Notes under the pieces: generated by a model
Told to the model about the DNA's origin: nothing
The model's input: the letters and a program-made list of their open reading frames with translations, nothing else
Databases searched by the model: none
In this document: piece after piece, positions 8,183-12,184 of the stretch
Layout: each line of letters begins with the position of its first letter
Position numbering within the stretch: the first letter of the stretch is position 1
Source: JAVEVH01 sp034005145
Lineage (GTDB): Bacteria; Patescibacteriota; Dojkabacteria; SC72
Direction: 5' to 3'
NCBI GenBank assembly: GCA_034005145.1
Contig: JAVEVH010000020.1
Coordinates: forward strand, 1-12,184
DNA: 12,184 bases
Position numbers and translations under genes: made by a program

Positions 8183-8701
8183 CTACTTTCTCTTTTTTAA
8201 ATCAGTTGGTTTTACAAACTTAATATCCTTTAATTCCATCTTCCTCTTCTCATTATACATATCCATTATAAACTCTGGTGCATCCTCAAGTGATGCTATA
8301 TGTATATTTAAGAATTTCTCATCTAATTGTATAGGGATTATATATATAGCGAAGGTTGTTGATTCTATAATGTAAAGTTTTTGATTTTTTTGAAAAAGTT
8401 TCTTTTCAAATTTAATACCAGAAAAATCACACATTTGAGCAAATATATCTATATCTTTAACAGGGATATGCTTAAAGGTAGGGTTTTCTATTAGTGTGGG
8501 GAGTTCTTTAGGAAGGTTTTTATTTACCTCCAAAGTATTAATATATTTATCTAGATCATTAATATCTATATCATCTACAAGATCAGTGTAAGAAATAGAA
8601 GAATCAGCTTCTCCACTAAACATATCCAAAATATTCTTATTTATTGTATCAATGGAGCTTTGTTCACTCTCTCCGGTTGATTCATTGTAATCGTATACCA
8701 T
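8183..8701 (-). CDS. Hypothetical acidic protein with basic tail
   Basis: 172 residues, family not recognised. The first 70 residues are rich in Asp, Glu, Ser and Asn and look poorly ordered. Residues about 75-150 have an alternating hydrophobic pattern (LYIIESTTFAIYIIPIQL, then FLNIHIASLEDAPEFIMDMY) suggesting a small alpha/beta domain. The last 20 residues are strongly basic and end in KKRK. There are no Cys clusters, nucleotide-binding motifs or membrane helices. It is first in the lower part of the minus-strand gene train, 47 bases before the GNAT-like gene and 69 bases after the Ham1-like gene, with its own candidate promoter. No function is proposed. Confidence 0.75.
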   Translation of the reverse strand: MVYDYNESTGESEQSSIDTINKNILDMFSGEADSSISYTDLVDDIDINDLDKYINTLEVNKNLPKELPTLIENPTFKHIPVKDIDIFAQMCDFSGIKFEKKLFQKNQKLYIIESTTFAIYIIPIQLDEKFLNIHIASLEDAPEFIMDMYNEKRKMELKDIKFVKPTDLKKRK

Positions 8702-8735
8702 ATTCTATAGTTAGAATAATAGATTAATAAGGTAT

Positions 8736-8741
8736 ATTATA
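8736..8741 (-). promoter_or_regulatory. Candidate -10 box for the lower part of the operon
   Basis: A perfect TATAAT (8741-8736, minus strand) lies in the 69-base gap after the Ham1-like gene and 34 bases before the ATG at 8701, giving a short leader of about 28 bases. No convincing -35 is seen. It would let the acidic protein, GNAT-like, decarboxylase and kinase genes be expressed apart from the NUDIX/Ham1 pair. Confidence 0.4.
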
Positions 8742-8770
8742 CAGGAAATTGTATTACTATGGGTAGTGTC

Positions 8771-9331
8771 TTACTCTAAAGCATTCTCTTTTAACCATTT
8801 CCCAACATCATTCCATAGTCCATTCTGAGGTATTCTCATTTTATTTTCATTCTCACACTGTGCTATAGTCTTACCATCTTCTCTGAATGAGACTACCTGA
8901 TCTAATGGTGTTGCTTTTCCCTCTGCTTTGTTAACGAAGAATCCTTTTGTATCAGAAATAAAGGTTTTAATATTATCTTTATCAATATATGTAACACACT
9001 CTCTTAGTATTATTTCCCTGTTCTCTTTACCTTTCATTAGATTAAGAAAATCCTTAGAAGTAAACCATTTATTTACAAAATGCATATATGGACCAGGAAA
9101 ACCATTTAATGAGGGAATTATCCAACTAGCATCACTAACAATTAAGGGTTTCTGTACTTTTTCAAATGCTTGTTGAGCTTTCATTTTAGATATCTCAGTA
9201 ATATCTTCAGTTTGAGGCTCTACTATACCCTCAACCTTTAATCCTTCTATTTCTATATTAAAGGGTTTCAATAATCTATTTGCGGTATCTATTTTATTTT
9301 GATTAGAGGTAATGTAAAGAATCGTATTCAT
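8771..9331 (-). CDS. Ham1/RdgB-like non-canonical purine NTP pyrophosphatase
   Basis: 186 residues, the usual length. Enzymes of this family hydrolyse ITP, dITP and XTP to monophosphates so that deaminated purines are kept out of nucleic acids. Seen: the N-terminal TSNQNK triphosphate-binding motif (residues 8-13), the EITEISKMKA-QQAF helix region, SDAS in the position of the catalytic '(E/D)DSG' (Asp67), and GFPGPYM (76-82) matching the family's PG-Y segment. The usual C-terminal 'SHR..A' motif is not present in standard form (the tail reads MRIPQNGLWNDVGKW), so this is a divergent member and strict ITPase specificity should not be assumed. It begins 5 bases after the NUDIX gene ends, so the two are almost certainly co-transcribed as a nucleotide-pool cleaning pair. 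Confidence 0.8.
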   Translation of the reverse strand: MNTILYITSNQNKIDTANRLLKPFNIEIEGLKVEGIVEPQTEDITEISKMKAQQAFEKVQKPLIVSDASWIIPSLNGFPGPYMHFVNKWFTSKDFLNLMKGKENREIILRECVTYIDKDNIKTFISDTKGFFVNKAEGKATPLDQVVSFREDGKTIAQCENENKMRIPQNGLWNDVGKWLKENALE

Positions 9332-9336
9332 ATTTA

Positions 9337-9747
9337 TTATTTATTTAAATAAGTAAGAACATCTTTAAGGATCTGTTTATCTTTTTGTGTAATCCTTAAT
9401 CTTAAAGCTTGTTTAATAGTAAAGGCTTTTATTCCACCCCTTTTATGTATATTTAAAACTTCTATATCAGGAGCTTTGGCAATATACATATGATATGTTA
9501 GTTCTAAATCAGGTTTATTAGTAGGAACAAAGGTATATTTCTTAAAGTATGAATATCTTTTTATATCATATCCTATCTCTTCCCTTATTTCTCTTTTCAT
9601 AGCCTGTTTATGTGTTTCTCCTTTCTCTATAGAGCCTCCAAAAAAACTCCAGTGTTCACCATGTTTTTTAATTCTTCTCCTATCTTCTAACAATACCTTA
9701 TTCTTTGAGGTCAGAAATATAACTCCTGCACATGAGATTTTTTGCAT
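9337..9747 (-). CDS. NUDIX hydrolase
   Basis: 136 residues, a single NUDIX domain. The Nudix box is perfect: G38-x5-E44-x7-REIREEIGY (residues 38-60), with the metal-binding E53, E56 and E57. The hydrophobic start (SCAGVIFL) and the WSFFGGSIEKGE lead into the box are typical of MutT-like members acting on nucleoside diphosphate-linked compounds; the actual substrate cannot be read from sequence. First gene of the minus-strand train and directly linked to a Ham1-like enzyme, which supports a role in sanitising nucleotides. The ATG at 9747 is six bases from a perfect TATAAT, so translation is probably leaderless. Confidence 0.93.
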   Translation of the reverse strand: MQKISCAGVIFLTSKNKVLLEDRRRIKKHGEHWSFFGGSIEKGETHKQAMKREIREEIGYDIKRYSYFKKYTFVPTNKPDLELTYHMYIAKAPDIEVLNIHKRGGIKAFTIKQALRLRITQKDKQILKDVLTYLNK

Positions 9748-9753
9748 ATTGAT

Positions 9754-9759
9754 ATTATA
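9754..9759 (-). promoter_or_regulatory. -10 box of a leaderless promoter for the NUDIX gene
   Basis: TATAAT (9759-9754, minus) is followed by six bases and then the ATG at 9747. Transcription would start on the start codon. No good -35 is seen. It lies back to back with the promoter of the gene at 9803. Confidence 0.6.
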
Positions 9760-9790
9760 TCAGTAACTAACAGTTAAGAAATTTTTGAGA

Positions 9791-9796
9791 TATAAT
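9791..9796 (+). promoter_or_regulatory. -10 box of a leaderless promoter for the DUF6512-like gene
   Basis: TATAAT at 9791-9796 is followed by six bases and the ATG at 9803; CTAACA (9767-9772) is a weak -35 at 18 bases. This decides the start: a longer frame opening with TTG at 9785 would contain its own -10 box. Confidence 0.6.
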
Positions 9797-9802
9797 TTAG
9801 GA

Positions 9803-10333
9803 ATGAATTTAGAAATTGTATTAATAATTTCATTTGTTTTTATTTCCCTATTCGGAACCCTTTTACATTTTACTCACGGATGGTTTAAGAATGGTATTCT
9901 ATTACATATCTTTTCTGCTATAAATGAAAGTACTTGGGAGCATATGAAATTATTAGTAGCTCCCACAGTATTTATAGGTATATTTCAGTACATTGTATTG
10001 GGTAGTGATTATCCGAATATCTTTAATAGTATTTTTATACTCCTGTTCGTTCAAATTTGTTCTATCCCCCTACTTTATGAGCCATTAAGAGTATTAGTTG
10101 ATAGGGTTCATTTTATTATTACAATTATGATTTTCTATCTTTCTATTTCATTAGGAATATTCATAGAATATATATTTTTAATTAAGGGGTATATTCTTTT
10201 TGATGAGAGAATTTCACTAATTTTTATACTTCTTCTTACATTTCTATTTGGAATATTTACCTATTATCCCCCTAGAGTATCTCTTTTTAAAGATCCGAAT
10301 AGTGGGAAATACGGAGAGGGAAATAGAAAATAA
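9803..10333 (+). CDS. Integral membrane protein, DUF6512-like
   Basis: 176 residues from the ATG at 9803, with about five to six hydrophobic helices spread over the length and a short charged tail. The signature SAINESTWEHMKLLVAP after the first helix (about residues 36-52), preceded by LLHFTHGW, matches what I remember of the DUF6512 family ('HF.Y...fs.vNESvWEHlKLlf.P'), membrane proteins of unknown function common in Firmicutes and CPR. Conserved Asn-Glu-Ser-x-Trp-Glu-His residues at a membrane boundary could bind a metal or form a catalytic site, but nothing is established. It is read divergently from the NUDIX gene across 55 bases, and a decapeptide repeat follows its stop by 7 bases. Confidence 0.85.
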   Translation: MNLEIVLIISFVFISLFGTLLHFTHGWFKNGILLHIFSAINESTWEHMKLLVAPTVFIGIFQYIVLGSDYPNIFNSIFILLFVQICSIPLLYEPLRVLVDRVHFIITIMIFYLSISLGIFIEYIFLIKGYILFDERISLIFILLLTFLFGIFTYYPPRVSLFKDPNSGKYGEGNRK

Positions 10334-10340
10334 AAGAGAA

Positions 10341-10373
10341 ATGGTGGGCTACACTTTCAGGCATGGAACTTAA
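10341..10373 (+). CDS. Decapeptide mini-ORF copy 1 (MVGYTFRHGT), member of a 33-base repeat
   Basis: A 33-base unit, ATG to TAA, encoding MVGYTFRHGT. Compared with copy 3 it differs only at two third positions (GGC for GGA, TTC for TTT), both silent. Conservation among the three copies begins at the ATG (plus one A before it) and ends at the stop codon. It lies 7 bases after the DUF6512-like gene and 42 bases before the CPBP protease ATG. There is no clear Shine-Dalgarno beyond a purine-rich AAAAGAGAA. Whether it is translated is unproven. Confidence 0.4.
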   Translation: MVGYTFRHGT

Positions 10374-10415
10374 AAGTTGTGTTACAATGTACCAATATAT
10401 TTAATATTAACTTAT

Positions 10416-11051
10416 ATGAAAGGTAATCTTAGAAAGATTTTAGCTTTTGTATTTATATTTTTCCTTTTGTGGATTGCAAGACAGTATCTCTACTTATACG
10501 TAGAGTTATCATTTAGTGATTATCTTAGAACTGTATCCAGCATTGTAATTAAAATTATTTTTTGGATTTTACTTTCTTTCATCTATTCAAAAGTAGTATA
10601 CAAAGAAAGTTTATTTAGAAGATTAGAATTTAAAAACAATAAAAAGGGAATACTGTATGCATTAACATTTGGTTTGTTACTTCTATCTCTTAATTTAGCT
10701 TACAACTACATATCTAAAGGAACTCTATTTGATTTTAATATTAGCTTAAGAGGATTTGTTAGTGCCGTTGTATTTGCTCCAATTATTGAAGAGATTGTCT
10801 TTAGAGGATTAATTTTAAATAAATTAAAATTATCTATACCTTTCTTTTGGGCAAACTTATTAACAGCGGTCTTATTTGTCCTTATTCATCTTCCTGGATG
10901 GTTGATATGGGGAGATGGTATCTCTTTGGAAAACTCTTTATCAATTCTTCTTGTTAGTTTTATCTGGGGATATATGTATAAAAAGAGTAATTCATTTCTG
11001 TCCCCTGTTTTAGGACATGCACTTAATAATTTTATCTCTATGATTGTATAG
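10416..11051 (+). CDS. CPBP family intramembrane metalloprotease (CAAX/Abi-like)
   Basis: 211 residues from the ATG at 10416, with about six to seven membrane helices. The three CPBP/Abi motifs are all present: EEIVFR (E125, E126, R130), FVLIH ending in His158, and HALNN (H201-N205). These residues build the intramembrane catalytic site seen in Rce1-type proteases. In bacteria this family cleaves membrane proteins or peptides and is often found beside bacteriocins as immunity or processing factors. An upstream GTG at 10377 would overlap the leader region and adds non-conserved residues, so the ATG is preferred; a -10-like TAATAT lies at 10402-10407. It is flanked on both sides by copies of the decapeptide repeat, which may be relevant because the family acts on short peptides; that link is inference. 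Confidence 0.92.
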   Translation: MKGNLRKILAFVFIFFLLWIARQYLYLYVELSFSDYLRTVSSIVIKIIFWILLSFIYSKVVYKESLFRRLEFKNNKKGILYALTFGLLLLSLNLAYNYISKGTLFDFNISLRGFVSAVVFAPIIEEIVFRGLILNKLKLSIPFFWANLLTAVLFVLIHLPGWLIWGDGISLENSLSILLVSFIWGYMYKKSNSFLSPVLGHALNNFISMIV

Positions 11052-11054
11052 GGA

Positions 11055-11087
11055 ATGGTGGGATACACTTTTATGCATGGAACTTAA
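11055..11087 (+). CDS. Decapeptide mini-ORF copy 2 (MVGYTFMHGT), member of a 33-base repeat
   Basis: Same 33-base ATG-to-TAA unit as at 10341 and 11646, with one replacement (AGG to ATG, Arg7 to Met). It starts 3 bases after the CPBP protease stop, behind TATAGGGA, which could act as a weak Shine-Dalgarno. It lies in the gap between the protease and the convergent membrane-protein gene. Confidence 0.4.
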   Translation: MVGYTFMHGT

Positions 11088-11100
11088 GAAAAAAGTTTCA

Positions 11101-11619
11101 CTAATACTTCTTCTTTATAGAAATACCTTTCAGTAGTTTCTCTATTTTTGGAATTATAAAATAATTAAATACTGATACCATTGAACCCAATATTATTGCC
11201 CCTATTCCCCACTCTATAATTCCAGGTAAAAACAATGTATTAAATGCATATGCAATATTCTCTTTTGTAAATACAAATTTAATATTCTCAAAATGAGGAA
11301 GTCCAACGAAGAAAAGAAGAAAAATATAATGAAGGTAATATGATATAACGGATATTAAATAAGCAAGGATGGTAGCTAGTAATAGTGTTTTTAAAGTATA
11401 TAAAGATTTTTTCTTAAGAAGATAGAGTACATAAGTACTAAGTATGTACCAAGGTAACAGCATGTATATAAAAAGAGGCACTAAAAGAAATGGATTATTA
11501 CTATTACCGAATATTCTACTAAAGAGTGGAGATATTGTATTTTGATAATGAAAGTCAAGAACTCCAAAGACAAAAGATATTAAAAGAAGTGTTAAAATTT
11601 CTTTTCTTTTTAAATTCAT
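11101..11619 (-). CDS. Hypothetical multi-pass membrane protein
   Basis: 172 residues with about four hydrophobic segments (about 8-24, 43-68, 78-105 and 125-155), a positively charged start (MNLKRKE) and a Lys-rich end (KGISIKKKY). No catalytic motif or family is recognised; the conserved-looking polar positions are few. It converges on the CPBP protease and is bracketed by decapeptide repeats 2 and 3. The ATG at 11619 is supported by an extended -10 that ends six bases before it. Confidence 0.75.
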   Translation of the reverse strand: MNLKRKEILTLLLISFVFGVLDFHYQNTISPLFSRIFGNSNNPFLLVPLFIYMLLPWYILSTYVLYLLKKKSLYTLKTLLLATILAYLISVISYYLHYIFLLFFVGLPHFENIKFVFTKENIAYAFNTLFLPGIIEWGIGAIILGSMVSVFNYFIIPKIEKLLKGISIKKKY

Positions 11620-11625
11620 GACAAG

Positions 11626-11634
11626 ATTATATCA
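11626..11634 (-). promoter_or_regulatory. Extended -10 of a leaderless promoter for the gene at 11619
   Basis: TGA-TATAAT (11634-11626, minus) is a full extended -10, and CTTGTC separates it from the ATG. The position where a -35 would lie (about 11649-11654) falls inside decapeptide repeat copy 3 and does not resemble TTGACA. Confidence 0.6.
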
Positions 11635-11645
11635 TATCTGTGAAA

Positions 11646-11678
11646 ATGGTGGGATACACTTTTAGGCATGGAACTTAA
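11646..11678 (+). CDS. Decapeptide mini-ORF copy 3 (MVGYTFRHGT), member of a 33-base repeat
   Basis: The 33-base unit again, encoding the same peptide as copy 1. It overlaps the upstream promoter region of the divergent gene at 11619 and lies 26 bases from the end of the large tRNA-like RNA. It is preceded by TGTGAAA and has no clear Shine-Dalgarno. Confidence 0.4.
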   Translation: MVGYTFRHGT

Positions 11679-11704
11679 AAAGTCTATCACATTGTATATA
11701 AATC

Positions 11705-11822
11705 TGTAGGTCGTCGGACTTGCACCGCTAGATTGCTAAACGCCCCACCTTATCTTCGCCTTTTACAGCGTATAAGCAGGGACTCGCAATGTGAGCTTCT
11801 ACCAACTCACAACCGACCTACA
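11705..11822 (-). ncRNA. tRNA-like structured RNA, resembling a bacterial Y RNA (YrlA-like)
   Basis: 118 bases, closed by a perfect 9-bp stem TGTAGGTCG (11822-11814) with CGACCTACA (11713-11705). Inside, on the minus strand, is a D-like arm GTGAG/CTCAC (11810-11806 with 11795-11791) whose loop TTGGTAGAAG carries the tRNA D-loop GG. Next comes a long extended arm: ATTGC/GCAAT (11790-11786 with 11736-11732), CCC/GGG, CTTAT/ATAAG (11776-11772 with 11753-11749) and CGCT/GGCG at the tip. Last is a T-like arm CGG/CCG with the 7-base loop TGCAAGT (11724-11718). Acceptor plus T stem total 12 bp, as in tRNA. There is no canonical anticodon loop or encoded CCA. Bacterial Y RNAs mimic tRNA in this way and carry a Ro-binding stem with, as I recall, GNCGAA(N)G; GGCGAAG occurs at 11760-11754. 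No Ro/Rsr gene is in this window, so the Y RNA identity is tentative while the fold is strong. Confidence 0.65.
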
Positions 11823-11831
11823 TAATAAAGT

Positions 11832-11878
11832 GAAGAGAGGAGTTTCTGTTTAAAAACAATGTGAAGACTCCTCTCTTC
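11832..11878 (-). repeat. 12-bp perfect inverted repeat between the small ORF and the tRNA-like RNA
   Basis: GAAGAGAGGAGT (11832-11843) pairs with ACTCCTCTCTTC (11867-11878), leaving 23 bases that contain a smaller TGTTT/AAACA hairpin. It begins 15 bases after the stop of the ORF at 11894, so it may terminate or stabilise that mRNA, but no T-run follows on either strand (ACTTTATT on the minus strand). It could also be a processing hairpin in front of the tRNA-like RNA, 9 bases away. Confidence 0.55.
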
Positions 11879-11893
11879 TGGGTAAAAAGAAAA

Positions 11894-12115
11894 CTAAGTA
11901 GATTCTCCAAAACGAACATTGTCGTCATGGGTATTGTCATCCTGATCCGTATGATGTGCATTTTTTACTTCAAACCAGTTTGACCCGACTCCACCAAGAC
12001 CTGTATCTTTATAATCTACACTCCAGCGATTATTGGTTTTGGGGTCATAGGTGGTGCTGTGCTTCCAGCCATCTTTATCTTCTCGTTCAACGGTTTTGCG
12101 ATCTTTGGGACCCAT
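11894..12115 (-). CDS. Small hydrophilic hypothetical protein, compositionally foreign
   Basis: 73 residues, strongly charged, with many Asp, Asn, Lys and His, no hydrophobic segment and no Cys. A run of aromatic-spaced strands (GWKHSTTYDP, NRWSVDY, SNWFEVKNAHH) suggests a small beta-rich fold; the tail is Asp/His-rich. I do not recognise the family. Translation is well supported: AAAGGAGA sits about six bases before the ATG at 12115, the strongest Shine-Dalgarno in the window. The region is visibly more GC-rich and uses CGC and CGA arginine codons, whereas its neighbours use AGA/AGG, so it was probably acquired separately or kept under other constraints. A 12-bp hairpin follows. Confidence 0.75.
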   Translation of the reverse strand: MGPKDRKTVEREDKDGWKHSTTYDPKTNNRWSVDYKDTGLGGVGSNWFEVKNAHHTDQDDNTHDDNVRFGEST

Positions 12116-12121
12116 GGTAAT

Positions 12122-12127
12122 CTCCTT
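12122..12127 (-). promoter_or_regulatory. Strong Shine-Dalgarno of the 73-residue ORF
   Basis: AAAGGAGA on the minus strand lies about six bases upstream of the ATG at 12115, good spacing for 16S pairing. It contrasts with the leaderless starts elsewhere in the window. Confidence 0.8.
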
Positions 12128-12151
12128 TCTTTGGACCCAGTTTTGAAAGAA

Positions 12152-12164
12152 CGTAGCATAGCTA
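12152..12164 (-). promoter_or_regulatory. Short palindrome in the leader of the 73-residue ORF
   Basis: GTAGC-ATA-GCTAC forms a 5-bp inverted repeat. A -10-like TACAAT lies at the window edge just upstream on the minus strand, so the palindrome would fall in the 5' leader and could be an operator or a leader hairpin. The promoter itself is cut by the window end. Confidence 0.3.
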
Positions 12165-12184
12165 CTTCAACACTTTATTGTATA

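Noticed and set aside
9785..9802. TTG start extending the DUF6512-like protein by six residues
   Set aside because: The extension contains the TATAAT -10 box, and the ATG at 9803 fits a leaderless start six bases downstream.
10377..10415. GTG start for the CPBP protease
   Set aside because: The added residues are not part of the family pattern and the stretch looks like leader/promoter sequence; the ATG at 10416 begins a typical basic-then-hydrophobic N-terminus.
10341..11678. A CRISPR array or integron attC sites for the 33-base repeats
   Set aside because: Spacing of 600-700 bases excludes CRISPR. The unit is not an imperfect palindrome and lacks attC-like core sites, and no integrase is visible.
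11705..11822. An ordinary tRNA interrupted by an intron
   Set aside because: The long arm is itself a continuous base-paired stem, no canonical anticodon loop appears when the middle is removed, the T stem is only 3 bp, and it is far too short for a group I intron.
1..12184. An alternative genetic code (UGA as glycine, as in some CPR groups)
   Set aside because: All recognised proteins are complete under the standard code, with no conserved-domain frame broken by UGA.

Overview
The window is AT-rich bacterial DNA with compact gene packing and Arg codons mostly AGA/AGG. Its gene set fits a small-genome lineage of the Candidate Phyla Radiation (Patescibacteria; a Dojkabacteria- or Microgenomates-like origin is a guess). 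It includes a membrane-anchored Clp-type ATPase behind a small 'WWY ... PWHRD' membrane protein, short housekeeping enzymes, several apparently leaderless genes and many unknown small membrane proteins. The standard genetic code fits all genes.

Layout. Positions 1-2792 (minus strand) hold a small membrane protein followed by a double-AAA+ Clp/ClpB-like ATPase that runs off the left edge. Diverging from these is a tRNA-dihydrouridine synthase (2874-3824, plus). It converges on a minus-strand gene train read from 9747 down to 3937: NUDIX hydrolase, Ham1/RdgB-like NTP pyrophosphatase, an acidic unknown protein, a GNAT-like acyltransferase, an ornithine-decarboxylase-family PLP enzyme and a 740-residue membrane histidine kinase. 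The last three overlap or nearly touch, which suggests a coupled polyamine/amine-related unit with its own sensor kinase. The NUDIX/Ham1 pair is a nucleotide-pool cleaning pair.

From 9803 rightwards is an accessory zone: a DUF6512-like membrane protein, a CPBP (CAAX-type) intramembrane protease, an unknown membrane protein on the minus strand, and a small GC-richer ORF with a strong Shine-Dalgarno. Three copies of one 33-base unit punctuate this zone. Each copy is exactly an ATG-to-stop ten-codon ORF (MVGYTFRHGT, or MVGYTFMHGT in the middle copy).

Two intergenic minus-strand elements look like structured, tRNA-like RNAs with the same T-arm loop, UGCAAGU. One (11705-11822) has an acceptor-like stem, D-like arm, T-like arm and a long extended stem in place of the anticodon arm, and resembles bacterial Y RNAs (YrlA). 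The other (3850-3903) is a 54-base form with no D arm, placed between the dihydrouridine synthase and the histidine kinase. These two elements and the repeated decapeptide ORFs are the least ordinary content of the window.

Several genes (2874, 9803, 9747, 11619) have a -10 box that ends 6-7 bases before the ATG, which implies leaderless mRNAs. No intergenic stretch over 300 bases is empty; the longest, about 11620-11893, holds a promoter, a decapeptide repeat, the larger tRNA-like RNA and a long hairpin.
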